Origin: Eupeodes corollae | Taxonomy: Eukaryota; Arthropoda; Insecta; Diptera; Syrphidae | Assembly (NCBI RefSeq): GCF_945859685.1 | Contig: NC_079147.1 | Span: 81,460,315-81,524,314 of the forward strand | Length of the DNA stretch: 64,000 bases | Direction of reading: 5' to 3' | In this document: positions 10,933-23,107 of the stretch, piece after piece | How the letters are laid out: each line of letters starts with the position of its first letter | Numbering within the stretch: the stretch's first letter is position 1 | The notes under the pieces: model-generated | The model's input: only the letters and a program-made list of their open reading frames with translations | Database searches by the model: none | Told to the model about the DNA's origin: nothing | Made by a program: the position numbers and the translations under genes

Positions 10933-11165
10933 TACAAAGTTTCTTAGCCGTTTACATAAATTAACCTTACCTCAATATTGATCAAAATGTAGATTTAATG
11001 TACGGAAGAAAGAGACATCTTAACAAGTACCTTACGCATTCCCCGTGAAGATGTTCTTATCAAGGTTTTGACACAAAACATACCGATTTCTTATCATCTT
11101 ATTGGAAGAAAGAAACTTTATAAAAATTCTCAAACCTTTTTGTTTTTATAAATATAAAAGTATTC

Positions 11166-11247
11166 CGACGAGGATGGGATTCGAACCCACGCGTGCAGAG
11201 CACATTGGATTAGCAGTCCAACGCCTTAACCACTCGGCCACCTCGTC
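11166..11247 (-). tRNA. tRNA-Ser (anticodon GCT), second identical copy
   Basis: The exact reverse complement of the 82-nt gene at 3094-3175, with the same acceptor stem, class II long variable arm, anticodon GCT, A box and B box. It has no intron. A TTTT run lies about 10 bases past the 3' end on the minus strand (CGGAATACTTTTAT) and can terminate Pol III. The flanks of the two genes do not match, so the identity is confined to the gene itself. That points to purifying selection or gene conversion rather than a recent large duplication. Confidence 0.97.
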
Positions 11248-12304
11248 AAGTTAAAAATTCCCTGACAAATATCTGTTTTCCATTTTTGTTCTTTAGCTTC
11301 TTAACCACAAACGAGAGGGTTAAAAGGTCAATAATTTATGTATCTATTTACATAAATAAACCTATTGTAAATACTGTCAAATCAACCAGTTTTATAGACG
11401 GATTAGGCTTGAGATTTATAGGCATAACATTCAAAACGTAACTAATGAATTTGATGAAGCATATGTGAAGTCTTAGAAGAGCCTTATACAAGAAGGTAAT
11501 AGTTTAAGTCATCTACTTTGCTTATATTTAAAATGTTGGAGATATTTTTTAAATAAATCTTCGAAGATAGAACACCGTGAGATAGTTTAATAAACTGTAG
11601 AAGGTAATCTATTATTAGATATTATTTAAATCTCTTGATAAATCGCTTAGAGCGACAATAAATGGCATAATGCTAAAAAGTCGTCATCTATAGTCTTAGC
11701 CATATAGAGTCCACTATTAAAACATTTACAAATTGTTTGTTGTCATAAAGATAATCAAGATAATAAAATAATGATACAAATTAGAATTTAAAAATGTACA
11801 TATATTCAAGATGGTTTATAAAATATTGAAAGCTAGTTTTTAAGCTGGGGGCAGTTAAATTGCAACTGTTCGATGGGTTTAGATGGGTTTTCTTAATTTG
11901 AATCTGACTCCAAAATTACATTATCAGGTCAGGTTTAAGCCATATAAAACAGGCAAGTTACAAACGTATCTAATGATATGGAGATTGGAGATGCACGTCT
12001 ACTCTGGGTTTGGGCAATTTGCATTTTGTAAATGGAACTGTTAATGCTGCCAAACACAGTGACGTTTTAGAAATTCTAGAAAATGAGCTTTTCTATTTGT
12101 TACTTCGACTTCAAGGTAGTTATAAAGACTACATTTTGCAACAGAATGGTGGTTCTTGACACACAGGAAGGTCTAAGTGGAAATCTCCTTTTTTTAAAAT
12201 GGCTTTCCAGCAGACCTGACCTTTTACTAATTTTAACTGTGTTGCATAAAATGAAGTAAAACCTGCGAAAGAGAAAAATGCTATTATCGCTGAGCGAAAC
12301 GGGA
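11248..12304. other. Intergenic sequence
   Basis: AT-rich, with no convincing ORF, inverted repeat or TE motif. Confidence 0.4.
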
Positions 12305-12720
12305 CTTCTTTCCTGTTGGTTACGAGGGTAGACCTCCAACTCTTCTTCGATTCCATAGAGAAAAAGAAGTCAGCAGGTTTCGATGGTACATATATCCAAC
12401 ATTGTACTACAGCAATTAACTCAGGAAGCTGTGGACATTTATCCTCATCCAAAACAAGTAAAAAGGGAAAGGACAATTCCAATGCGGCAAATCTCCGATC
12501 GATAAGTCTTCTTCCTAGTATCAGTAAGTATTCGAGAAATGTATAAATAGAGCTTTGGGGGCTGAGAACAACAAAGTCACCCCAGATAATCAGTTTGGCT
12601 TTAGGGCGAGACATGACACTATTCTGATATCTAGTGGAACAAATCTAAAAGCCAATGTAAGAGGTGCTTGTCTGGTTAACTTGGAGAAGATATTTGATAC
12701 GGTATGGTATGGTAAAAGGG
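12305..12720 (+). pseudogene. LINE reverse transcriptase fragment (I/LOA-like)
   Basis: Plus-strand frames show KKKSAGFDG (N-terminal RT motif), then ANLRSISLLPSISK, a stop near 12543-12545, DNQFGFRARHDTI, and CLVNLEKIFDTVW (RT motif A, with the first expected Asp replaced by Asn-Leu-Glu). The RT is cut off before the YADD motif. It is internally deleted, because the segment between the GFDG and NLRSIS motifs is too short. It abuts a LINE fragment of opposite strand at about 12720. Confidence 0.7.
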
Positions 12721-13640
12721 CCTTTAGGTTAAGTTAAAGTGGCTGCAGATTCAGAATCCACACACTTAGGCCAAAAGAAAAGGCCCATTGTGATACCACA
12801 TGAATCTAGAGAGGTACTTCTTACTAGTCGAACCATTTTGAGTTTTTTATAAAGCGAAGAAGATATTTAATATCCTTTTTAGCTAGTTAAATGGGATTAT
12901 CAGAAGAGTAGTCTCCCAGATGAAGTTTGCGTCTTGTGAAAGAGCAGGGCAAGTGCAGAGAAGGTGAGAGATTGTTTTCTCTTCTTCATCGTATATGCAG
13001 CTCCTGCAAAAGTAATTTGAGGCTACACCAACTCGTATTGCGTGTCTGCCTATAAGACAGTGTCCCATAAGCACACCTATTAAAGAGCTAATATGAAGTT
13101 TGCTTTGAGATAACAAGTCTTTAGAGCGCTTTAGGTCCAGTGAAGGCCATCTGAGTTTTGTGGCCGCGCATGTTGGTACATTTTGCCATCTAGAATTTGC
13201 TATCGCAAAAGCTGTTTCTAGAAGTTTACATGTAGCTATCGGTATACCTATCTTCTCGATTTCAGGTGGACTAGGTATGACGGTTCCATTTTGAGCGAGT
13301 TCATCGGCTCTACAATTTCCTGTGATGTCTTTGGGCCCCACACCCAACAAAGGTGAATATTAAATTGCTGCGCCATCGCCATCTCCAAAAGAGACGATTG
13401 ACGATCGAGGACCGTTTTAGATTCCGTTGAGACACCGTCGAAATATTTAATAGCGGCCTGACTGTCAGAGAAGGTGCGGATATCAGAAGTTGATATCACT
13501 TTTTCTCCTAGCCAGGAGAGAACTTCTTTGATCGCTAAAATTTCCGTTTGGAAGACACTACAATGATTAGGTAGGCAGAATGAGATGCTTAGATTAAGCT
13601 TTTCTGAGTACACACCACTACCAAATTCCTCATTTATCTT
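12721..13640 (-). pseudogene. LINE RNase H and C-terminal domain with 3' UTR (I/LOA-like)
   Basis: Two overlapping minus-strand frames (13248-13613 and 12883-13350), offset by a frameshift, encode RNase H. FQTEILAIKEVLSWL holds the Glu, IRTFSDSQAAIKYFD the second Asp, and WVWGPKTSQEIVE / GPKDITGNCRADELAQNG the His/Asp GN-ADELA region. A C-terminal cysteine motif follows (CRSCIYDEEEKTISHLLCTCP). The downstream 3' UTR contains CATGTGGTATCACAATGGGC, a stretch common in I/LOA-type 3' ends. It converges with the plus-strand RT fragment next door; both could come from one family but are separate insertions or a rearranged copy. Confidence 0.75.
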
Positions 13641-14796
13641 GGATCCATTCCTTTATCCAGGGCCTTTGTATAAAGTTAAATAGACTTATCATAAGTAAAC
13701 CACTGTTGTATATGTTTTATGACATGTTTAAAGACAGGCCCTTTGTTGTTAAAAGTATCAATTTAGCTTTTACCAAAATCTTTTATATTAAAAATGGTCT
13801 TAACTCGCTTATCTGGTTTAGCACACTTTTGCAGCGTGGCTTCAACAATATTCAGCAAAATTGCGATGACTTGAAGTTAAAAATCAACTTTCAAAGATCA
13901 AATGGAATTAGATTCAGATATTTCATACGCAATGTCTTCGGCTTTACCTTGGACTACACAGAACAACCAGGTTTTATCCAACAGAGTCAACATAAACAGA
14001 AGAGGCAATTTTGTGCTGAAACCTTGATGGGAGCTACGTTGCAAGAGCAATGTTTTCGACCAACAGCTCAATTTTTGGGGCTTATTACCCCAATGTCCTC
14101 TATTTAGACAATCGCGTGCTGATACAGTATAGAGAGGTGATTCCGCTAGTTTGCCACGTCAGCCGTATAACTGAAGATAGGCGACTCCTTTACAGTCGAA
14201 ATATTATTGCACTGAACGGAGTCGAGCGCCTTCAATTCAGTAGGTTTGTCCGATAGGGACCAGGGATATAGGGTGATGCAGGAGAACCAGTTTTGGTGGT
14301 TGCAAACGGAAAATATTATTTAAAGTTTGTTTTTAGGCTTAGTTTTTTGGTTTAAGGTTTAAGTTAGTGACAGTCAGATAGTCTTTAAGTTGTTCCATGC
14401 TTTGAAAATTGAATTGAAGATTTACTCCGTAGATAATAACGATGTTTTTCCATTTCATCAATCACCATTTATGGTTTCTTCTCTCATTCTACAACAATTT
14501 TTCACAGTCGTTTATCTATCTGATTGATTAAGGTAAGCTTAAAAATTAAGGCTGTAGGTTAGATTTTTCGGTAAACCAATTTCTTCAAAAAGTTTATTTG
14601 AGATACCTACATAACGTAGGTCATTAGACCCTTTAAAACATTTTGTATTTGATTAATAGTGTTATATTTTCATTGCTAAACACCACACGCCACGTCATTC
14701 ATCTTGACTAATATTTTTTTTGCAGATAGAATGAAATACCGTTTATTTTCCTACCATTAAAGTACCAATGGCTTGCCTATCGCCTAAAAATAATCA
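13641..14796. other. Intergenic or unrecognised decayed sequence
   Basis: Contains a 133-codon plus frame (13706-14107) and a 68-codon frame (14050-14256) without any motif I recognise. Short stretches on the minus strand look protein-like but cannot be assigned. It may be decayed upstream sequence of the LINE at 12.7-13.6 kb. Confidence 0.35.
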
Positions 14797-16087
14797 ACAA
14801 TGAAGGATTCAGTCTACTTAACATCGCATATAAAATTTTCTCTGCCGTAATATGTGAACGTCTAAAGCCCATCGTCAACAGCCTGATAGGTCCTTATCAG
14901 TGTGGTTTTAGACCAGGAAAATCCACAGTTGATCAAATATTCACCTTACGGCAGATCCTGGAAAAATACAAAAGAACACCAATTCGACACATACCATCGA
15001 TTTCAAGGCCGCATATGAGAGCATCTACAGGGACGAGCTGTATAGAGCCACGTCAAGTTTTGGCATCCCTGCCAAACAAGTCCGTTTGTGCAGGATGACC
15101 ATGGAGAATTCACGCTGCTCCATAAAGGTTGGAAACAACTTAACAGAACCTTTCGATGTCCAAAAGGGTTTTAGACAAGGTGATGAGCTGTCATGTGATT
15201 TTTTTAACATCGTGCTTGAAAGAATAGTGCAGAGCTCACACGTCAACACTAGAGGCACTATCTTTTAAAACTCTGTCCAATTACTGGCTTATGCTGATGA
15301 CATTGACATAATCGGAAGAAATCAGCGTGATGTCAATGGGGCTTTTGTGAGTATTGAGGCAGAGGCGGCAAAAATGGGTTTAACGGTTAATGAGGGCAAA
15401 ACAAAGTACATGCTGTCGTCAAGAAAGGACATACAACACCGACGTCTTGGTCTTGAGGTAGTCACGGACTTCGTCTACCTAGGCTCCGCTGTAAACGCAG
15501 AAAACAACACCAATGCTGAGATCAAACGCAGAATAACTCTTCCTAACCGCTATTTCTTTGGACTAAGAAATCAATTGAGTGGTAAAGTCCTCTCTCGAGG
15601 GACCAAAGTGTTGCTATATAAGACCTTTATCATCCCCGTCCTGCTATACGGTGCAGAAGCATGGACTATGACAATGCGGATGAAAGCACCTTGGGTCACT
15701 TCGAGAGAAAAGTTCTTCGTGTGATCTACGGTCCCGTATGCATCGAAGGGGAGTGGAGGAGAAGATGGAACGACGAGCTGTACGGGCAGTACAGCGACGT
15801 ATACTTAGCCAGAAGGGTAAAAGTCCAACGACTAAGATAGCTGGGTCACGTAGAGCGCATGGAAACCAATGCTCTGGACCGGAAAGTCTTCGAATCCACA
15901 CCCACAGGACAGCGCAGTAGAGGAAGACCGCTGATCAGGTGGCGCGCACAAATGGAAGGTGACCTCACCCAACTTGGAGCGCGAAACTGGAGACATTTAA
16001 CTAGGGACCGAACTAGATGGAGAGGTTCGTTGGGTGAGGCACTATTTCACACAGGACTGCAGCGATACCTTAAGTAAGTAAGTAAGT
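14797..16087 (+). mobile_element. RTE-like LINE, copy 2 (5' truncated, frameshifted)
   Basis: Similarity to copy 1 begins at about 14797, within the RT (the region of copy 1 base 280), and runs to the 3' tandem TAAGTAAGTAAGTAAG (about 16071-16086). Recognisable segments are FDVQKGFRQGDELSCDFFN, LLAYADDIDIIG (catalytic YADD intact), NEGKTKYMLSSRKD, LLYGAEAWTM and GQRSRGRPLIRW. Several frameshifts and stops, including TAA near 15266, make it a pseudogene. Relative to copy 1 it lacks about 40 bases around the RRRLG/EVV junction. No clear target-site duplication was found. Confidence 0.85.
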
Positions 16088-18450
16088 ACATATTTAAATC
16101 AGCATGAAATAATACTTGATATTTTAAAATTGTAGACCTTTCCTTTGAAAATAAGTAAAGTAAAAGAAACAAAAATCATTACAGCCATTTGGGCATTGTG
16201 TGATTTTGAAATGTATACGAATTTGATGCTCTGTCTGATTCCATGCAAGGAATTATTTCTTCCTACCCTCGCATAGAAATTTTCTTAGTTTCTACTTTCG
16301 AGTCAAACAACATTCATGACTATTACCACCTTATTCAGCTGGTCCATGAGCTCACATGAGTATCGGACGGTAATGGTCGAGCATAAAATACTCTTGACTT
16401 GTACCTTACCTTTCACCTTACCCTGATAAGAACACTTCTATCTTCTCTCAACACATTCGACCACTGTGTTATGTTTGCTACTTGCTCGTGTCAAAAGTTG
16501 CCTGTTAAAGAAAATCTCCTAAGGCAATCGTTTAGCAATGCAAGAAAGCCATCAAGCATGATCTTAAGAACTATTTAAGGATCTTGAACTGTTCACTTTT
16601 TCTTCCTGGAAGTGATCACAAGTTTGATTCTTTCTGGAACGAGAAGTGAAAAAGGTTAAGAGGATCAGGCGAATACAAATGGTTTGATTCGAGCAAAAAG
16701 GTAAGTTCCGTTGTTATAAAGCCAAGTCCAAATGAAACATCAGAGCTTGTTCGCGGTCGCTTATCAAATAATTAAGTCATTTTTTATTCAATTGCAAATA
16801 GTTTATTAATTATTGATCGTGCATAACCTCAGGAATTATTTCATCAATACCTTCTGCACCTACAGTAATTTCTAATTAGAGGTTAAGGGCATATGTTTTA
16901 TGTTTCTTAACAATTTGTAAGCATAAAAAATACAAATTTGTGACTTCTAACAATTTCTCACGATTAACACCTCAGTAAAATCCATCTTCCACATGAATGA
17001 CTTTGCAAGGTCACATCTCTGCATTCACTTTCTGTTGTGCCAGAAGCCCGAGGCAAGGCAAACAAAAAAGCGCCACCTTGCCTAATGACGATACATAGGC
17101 GAATGAACTCAATTCACTCACGTGTGTCTTAATCTATCTTCTGATCTCACATTAAAGCCAAGAAGCACCAACTGCCTAGACTCTAGACAAGCGTCTATCT
17201 GGGTACTATCGCTTCTCAAAGATACCAATTTACTTTGTCGTTCCTTGTCACGACTACTCGGCGGCGGCTGGCGCGGCGACGACGGCGATGACGTTACAAT
17301 TACATTGCATGCTTAAGATCATTGATCTTACTCATCTTCTGCACTAGAGCATTTTTGTGGAAAAGGGAAGGCCCACATTGTATGCCTTAAGCTCATGTAG
17401 GAAATGTGTAAACCTGAAGATAAGATTCCAAATGGAATGGTAATCTTAGGTGCCAAGAACGAGCAGCCGTCTAATGGCTCTAACGATCGTGGTTGTCTAA
17501 TGAGTGAATGACTGGCTCTAATACCATCACCACCATTTCCTTACCCCACATAAAAATAATAATAATAGAAAACAATATAATTAATTATAGAAAAACAGAG
17601 ATAATGTGACGCAAAACGAAGATGAACTCAAGAGAGAGAAGTGGTGAAAACCAAAAGAGGAACAGCCTTTTGTGTAAGCAGACTTAATCTTTATGGTGTC
17701 GATGTTAATGTTAATGAAATTAAACAGTGCGGTTTATAGGTAAGCCGATACTTTATGGGGTTTTTCTGCTTAGATTGATCTGGAATTCCAATGGAAATTA
17801 AAAACACATAATAGGTTGCTATAATCCACATACATACTGATGTAACAGAGCTCTTGCGATTTTGCTTCCTCATTAACATTCTTATTTAATCATTATCTTT
17901 GAGTTTTAATCATAATCACATTGACTTCAAAATAGTAATAAATCAAATGATTTAGAGACATGATACTTCAAATTAAAATTGTTTCACGAAAGTAATCTTG
18001 AATGTATTTTTTGATCGAGAAGAAATTGAGAGTTTCATATAATGAGCGAAAGTTAAACGAAATTAATGACTGATTTAAAAAAAACTATTCCGATAAAGCT
18101 TAATTTTGATAAAGTATTTACTTAATTTACATTTAAAAAGTTAATCAAATTTTAATATGTAATTCCTAAGAGCCTAGGAGACATCAGTAGTAAATGTGAG
18201 AATTGAAAATTGCATATTACTCAGAAGGCTTCAACTTACGTTCAGTTTGGAGAACCTCTAAGCTCTGTTCTTTTTTGAATTTTTTTAACTTATTGTTGTC
18301 ATGTCAAAAAAAAAATTGTTGAAATGTCGTTGTTATAAATTAATTTTTAATCGGAAAATAAATAATGAAAAATAAATCGAAGGTGCTCTTAAATTGCTTG
18401 AGAAATATAATAAAAGTTAATGAGGTAAATAATGTATGTTTTAAAAACAT
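16088..18450. other. Intergenic sequence with a small GC-rich patch
   Basis: No supported gene. 16950-17560 is richer in G+C than the rest, with a run of GGC/GAC triplets at about 17257-17292. Neither the plus frame (17122-17316) nor the minus frame there has a recognised domain, but an undetected host exon or regulatory element is possible. Confidence 0.35.
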
Positions 18451-21250
18451 TTTTTTTTTATAATAAGCGCACAATCAAAGGGATATATTACCCTTATTAT
18501 GTAGACACAGTGTGAGCACTAGGAAAAGGAGAGAGGGTTTGAAAGGAGATGTCGGTGCACATTGGTTTTGAATTCCTGAATATTGCAATAGCTGGGAAAG
18601 ACAGAGTGTGGCAAGGCATTCCACATTCTCGTAGTACGGCTAAGGAACGAATCTCTGTACTTGACAGTACGACCGAAGTTGGGATCGAGGGTATATTGAT
18701 GAGCATTCCTAGAAGCGCGAGTATTACTGTTGAACTGTTTAAGGGGAGGAATGCAGGTGGCTATTTCTCTAGAGCATAAACCATTAAAATAACGATAAAA
18801 GAGGGTGAGACAAGAGACCTTACGACGATGTTCAAGTGACGTAAATGATCTTATGATGGTAATATCACCAATCAATCTAAATGCTCTACGTTCAATACTA
18901 TCCAAGAGGCTTAAGTAAGTTGCAGGAGTACCAGCCCAGATATGGGAGTTATACTCATGCTTTGGACGTCTTGTAAATAACAGCCAAATCAGAGGGGGAG
19001 AAAAACTTCTTGCATCGCCTTAGAAAACCCAAACATCTTGCGGCATTTTTGGCGACATCGCGTATGTGATCATACCAAAAAAGGTGGTTGGTGGTACATA
19101 TACCGAGAATATCGAGATGTTCAGTTTCCTCGATGCAAGTGCCATTTATGGATAATGGCAAGGGGGGTATATTTCGCTTTAACGATACAAGACACCGGTT
19201 TTTTTATTCCCCATTGTACAATGCTGTTTAGGTCGGAATTTAATGAGCTTATCATATTTTGTCGTTGCAGTTCAACATCCGAAAAAGGAGGTGTGAATCT
19301 GAAAACGAGTATGAAAAGCTAAGAGTACTATCGTCAGCGAAACAATGTATTGGATTAGATGTTGCAGACAAGAGATCATTAATAAAAATGAGAAAGAGTG
19401 TTGGAGATAAAACAGAGCCCTGGGGCACACCAGCATTTATTTTGTGGTTTTCAGACTTGAATTCATCCAAAACAACTTGTATTGAACGATTCGAAAGGTA
19501 ATTACTAATCCAATGAAGGAGGGATTCATAAAAACCGAAAGCACGCATTTTCGATAAGAGAGCCTGATGCCAAACCCTATCAAATGCTTTTGAAATATCT
19601 AGTGCAATAATCTTACTTTCTCCAAAACTATGTAAAGATTTGTTCCACTGTTCGGTGAGATGAACCATAAGATCACCAGTGGACCTATTGCTACGAAAGC
19701 CGTATTGCCGGTCATTAAGAAGCTTTCGATCTTCAAGATATTTCTTGAGCTGGTAATTAATCAGCGTTTCCATGGCCTTGGAAAGAAGGAACGTAAGTGC
19801 AATCGGCCGGTAATTAGACGGTGAGAAAGATTCGCCTTTTTTGGGAATAGGCTGGACAAATGCGGTTTTCCATCCGCTTGGAACGAGACCTGAGGAGTAT
19901 GATAGATGAAAAAGTTTACGCAGGGGTTTTGTCAGCAATGAAGAACACCTCTTCAGAACAATAGCGGGGATACCATCCGGACCAGCAGATTTATGTATGT
20001 TAAGATCTTTTAGGACTCTCGCTACAGTACGAGTGTGAAAAAAAATTTGCCCCATAGAATCATTAACTCAAGTACAGGCGGAGTCATAACACTCACTGGC
20101 AGCGTTGAATTTGCGGCGAACTGCCTAGCAAAGAGATTTTCTTTCTCTAAGGAGCTAACAAATGGAGTGTCATTCACAACGATCGTAGGAACCAAGGAAG
20201 AAGAAGAATTCCTCATGTTTTTTACAAATGACCAAAAATTTTTACTGCCTTTGGGACATTGCAGTATTTTTTGCCGTAATTTTTGGTCATGTAAAAATTT
20301 GGACCGTCGAATATGGGCGTTGCAGGTCTTTCTGACTTGCTTGAACTTATTCCGGTTTTCCTCAGTTAGATTGGCTTTAAAAAAACGGAAACTTACCTTC
20401 CTGACCCCAATAACCTCTTTACAGCTCGCATCGAACCATGCGTTTTCCTTAGGTCTGATGCTAACCCTATTCGGGATAAAAGTTCTCATTCCCAAGAGAA
20501 CCAAACTTGTGATCATATCAGCGCTGCCGTCATCGTCACTATCGAGGAAGCATAGTGACCAGTTTAAGATCCTGAAGTAATTATTGAGACCGTCCGGTCC
20601 CAGTTGGCTTTGTCGTATTGCCAAACGGTTCTCATAGCAGCTCTTTCTTTAACTGGGAGAGTTTTTACACGAGAAATTTGCTGATATGACACAATGGTCA
20701 GATGTGCCTACTAATAGTGTACTTACCAGGTCAGAAGTAAGAAACAAGTCAAGAGTGTTTTCTGCTCGACCTACTACGTCCGATATTCGAAAGGGCTCGT
20801 TGGCCAGCTGAGATAGGTGGTTTAACTCAGCGAAGATCTCAGCACACACTCCTTCTGGTGTTGACTGGCCCGAATATTGAAGCCATGAAGAATTGTGTAG
20901 ATTGAAATCGCCCGTAACAACGATTTCAGTGCGAGGATAGGACGAAACAATTCTTTGGATGGAATCAGACAAAGCATCAAATTCACGAGAAGTTGAGACT
21001 CTGTCTAGATTGAGACCATATTGTGGCAAAAACTGATAAGCAACATCATTCCTAATGTATATGGCGAGACCATGGTGGGAAAAGAATAATGGCACCAAGT
21101 TATACCCTTGAATAAAGAATTCAGTCTGATCGGAATCCTCACCCACTTGGGTTTCACTTAGTGCCAATACAGCTGGCCTGTTTAAAGCAGTATGGGAGTA
21201 TACAGAAAGAAAATTCGATCTAAGCCCACGAATATTACAATATTACATTG
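18451..21250 (-). mobile_element. Jockey/CR1-superfamily LINE, copy 1 (endonuclease + RT)
   Basis: The minus strand carries an APE-type endonuclease (about 20650-21245: NIRGLRSNF, LALSETQVG, VVTGDFNLHNSSW, then GTSDHCVIS). An inter-domain region follows (20022-20624: NAHIRRSKF, GSKNFWSFVKNMR), then RT (19252-20055) and a C-terminal region (18519-19161: RRCKKFFSPSDLAVIYKT, FGRTVKYRDSF, LPHSVFPSYCNIQEFKTN). The 3' end is a poly(A) run (T-run at 18451-18459). There is no RNase H. The element is 5' truncated, has lost the middle of the endonuclease, and carries frameshifts between these blocks. A second copy lies at 60159-62525. The clade is uncertain. Confidence 0.85.
19252..20055 (-). pseudogene. 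Reverse transcriptase ORF of the 18.5-kb LINE
   Basis: 267 uninterrupted codons. It holds HKSAGPDGIPAIVLKRCSS near the start, SNYRPIALTFLLSKAMETLI, RQYGFRSNRST, ALDISKAFDRVWH (motif A Asp), AGVPQGSVLSPTLF (motif B) and CFADDSTLSF (motif C, both catalytic Asp present). The frame is lost soon after the FADD motif (LLFRMLNCNDKI), where a frameshift separates it from the thumb region. All RT active-site residues survive, so this is a fairly recent copy, but without a continuous endonuclease it cannot be autonomous. Confidence 0.8.
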
Positions 21251-21653
21251 CAAATAAAAGAATAACAAAATTAATTAATTAATTAATTTGAAGGTGACAA
21301 TAATTGACATGACTCCTTCTATTCTTGAAAGCTTAAACGATTCTATGGGACCAATCTTCTTTCGCACTCCTTCAGTTACTACAGTACTTAAAGACCTCGA
21401 TATTCCCAACTCCGCTGGATTGGAGGTATTTCTCTTACCAAGTTTCTCTCTCTCTTGTATAGAAATCAAAAAAAGTCTTTTAAATGATAGAAGATAGAGC
21501 TATAAACATTTACATCACTCATTGTTTTATTGATGGTTTTACAAACAATGTTCTGATAAATTAGTCAGTATTATGATTCTGCCGTAATTCTCGCACTTCC
21601 AGGAATACTCATCAGTTTACCCTTGAGCCCAATTTCGGGCGTACTGTCAAGTA

Positions 21654-22958
21654 AACGGTGATTTTTTAAGAGCTTGAGAACTTTAAAAAAAAAAAACGCA
21701 TAAAATTTGCAAAATCTCATCGATTCTTTATTTGAAACGTTAGATTGGTCCATGAAATTTACTTTTTAAAGATAATTTCATTTAAATGTTAAAATGCGGC
21801 TGCGTCTTAGGTGGTCCATTCGGAAAGTCCAATTTTGGGTAACTTTTTCGAGCATTTCGGCCGGAATAGCCCGAATTTCTTCGGAAATGTTGTCTTTCAA
21901 AGCTGGAATAGTTGCTGGCTTATTTGTGTAGACTTTAGACTTGACCTAGCCCCACAAAAAATAGTCTAAAGGCGTCAAATCGCATGATCTTGGTGGCCAA
22001 CTTACCGGTCCATTCCTTGAGATGAATTGTTCTCCGAAGTTTTCCCTCAAAATGGCCATAGAATCGCGAGCTGTGTGGCATGTAGCGCCATCTTGTTGAA
22101 ACCACATGTCAACCAAGTTCAGTTCTTCCATTTTTGCCAACAAAAAGTTTGTTAGCATTGAACGATAGCGATCGCCATTCACCGTAACGTTGCGTCCAAC
22201 AGCATCTTTGAAAAAATACGGTCCAATGATTCCACCAGCGTACAAACCACAACAAACAGTGCATTTTTCGGGATGCATGGGCAGTTCTTGAACGGCTTCT
22301 GGTTGCTCTTCACTCCAAATGCGGCAATTTTGCTTATTTACGTAGCCATTCAACCAGAAATGAGCCTCATCGCTGAACAAAATTTGTCGATAAAAAAGCG
22401 GATTTTCTGCCAACTTTTCTAGGGCCCATTCACTGAAAATTCGACGTTGTGGCAGATCGTTCGGCTTCAGTTCTTGCACGAGCTGTATTTTATACGGTTT
22501 TACACCAAGATCTTTGCGTAAAATCTTCCATGTGGTCGAATAACACAAACCCAATTGCTGCGAACGGCGACGAATCGACATTTCACGGTCTTCAGCAACA
22601 CTCTCAGAAACAGACGCAATATTCTCTTCTGTACGCACTGTACGCATTCGTGTGGTTGGTTTAATGTCCAATGAAGTAAACTGAGTGCGAAACTTGGTCA
22701 CAATCGCATTAATTGTTTGCTCACTTGGTCGATTATGTAGACCATAAATCGGACGTAAAGCGCGAAACACATTTCGAACCGAACACTGATTTTGGTAATA
22801 AAATTCAATGATTTGCAAGCGTTGCTCGTTAGTAAGTCTATTCATGATGAAATGTCAAAGCATACTGAGCATCTTTCTCTTTGACACCATGTCTGAAATC
22901 CCGCGTGATCTGTCAAATACTAATGCATGAAAATCCTAACCTCAAAAAAATCACCCTA
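21654..22958 (-). mobile_element. mariner element, DD41D (rosa-like), inserted in a LINE
   Basis: A 1,305-bp element flanked by TA on both sides (21652-21653, 22959-22960). The terminal inverted repeats share GGTGATTTTTT and then diverge. It carries one transposase gene on the minus strand. Rejoining the two flanks reconstitutes LINE sequence (FGRTVK then KMWSALF), so the LINE was there first. Only one nonsense codon interrupts the transposase, which indicates a young insertion. Confidence 0.9.
21778..22845 (-). pseudogene. mariner transposase with one nonsense codon
   Basis: The frame is 355 codons from the ATG at 22845 to the TGA at 21778-21780, with a single internal TAG after residue 299 (21943-21945), right after the motif DLTPLDYFLWG. 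The N-terminal helix-turn-helix domain covers about residues 1-110. The catalytic triad is visible: Asp in ILFSDEAHFWLNG, Asp in WFQQDGATCHTA, and Asp in TPLDYFLWG, with 41 residues between the second and third. This is the DD41D spacing typical of rosa-group mariners. The remaining 55 codons after the TAG stay open (VKSKVYTNKPATIPALKDNI onward). It would be a cut-and-paste transposase in the nucleus, but this copy is truncated just past its active site. Confidence 0.9.
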
Positions 22959-23107
22959 TATATAGATTCTATCTTAAATCACTCATCAAAAATGTGGAGT
23001 GCTTTGTTCATCTCTGTTTTGCCCTCCAGTTTTGATGATCAGAACCCTAAGACCAATGTCCACCGGTATCTCCTCTTAAATCCTTTCCTTTTTTCCTAAC
23101 GCTCGCA

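Larger units (their letters stand above)
21288..23105 (+). mobile_element. Opposite-strand remnant of the same LINE family, split by a mariner
   Basis: Plus-strand 21288-21430 encodes MTPSILESLNDSMGPIFF and VLKDLDIPNSAGL, which align with the RT start of the 60-kb copy. About 21560-21653 continues with the C-terminal segment ending LEPNFGRTVK, so most of the RT is deleted. After the mariner, 22959-23100 resumes with KMWSALFISVLPSSF and KTNVHRYLLLNPFLFS, the expected next segment. The remnant lies head to head with the minus-strand copy that ends at 21250. Confidence 0.8.

Noticed and set aside
12129..12614. A 161-codon minus-strand ORF
   Set aside because: It is the shadow of plus-strand LINE RT sequence (SAGFDG, NLRSISLLPSISK, DNQFGFR) and has no motif of its own.
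13706..14107. A 133-codon plus-strand ORF that might be a gene
   Set aside because: There is no recognisable domain, splice context or composition bias, and it lies beside LINE remnants. It is more likely chance or decayed element sequence.
17122..17316. A GC-rich ORF with a Gly/Asp run that might be a host exon
   Set aside because: The Gly/Asp run comes from a GGC/GAC triplet repeat, and there are no clear splice sites or motifs.
20035..20580. A 181-codon plus-strand ORF
   Set aside because: It is antisense to the LINE linker/RT start, which reads as a recognisable element protein on the minus strand.
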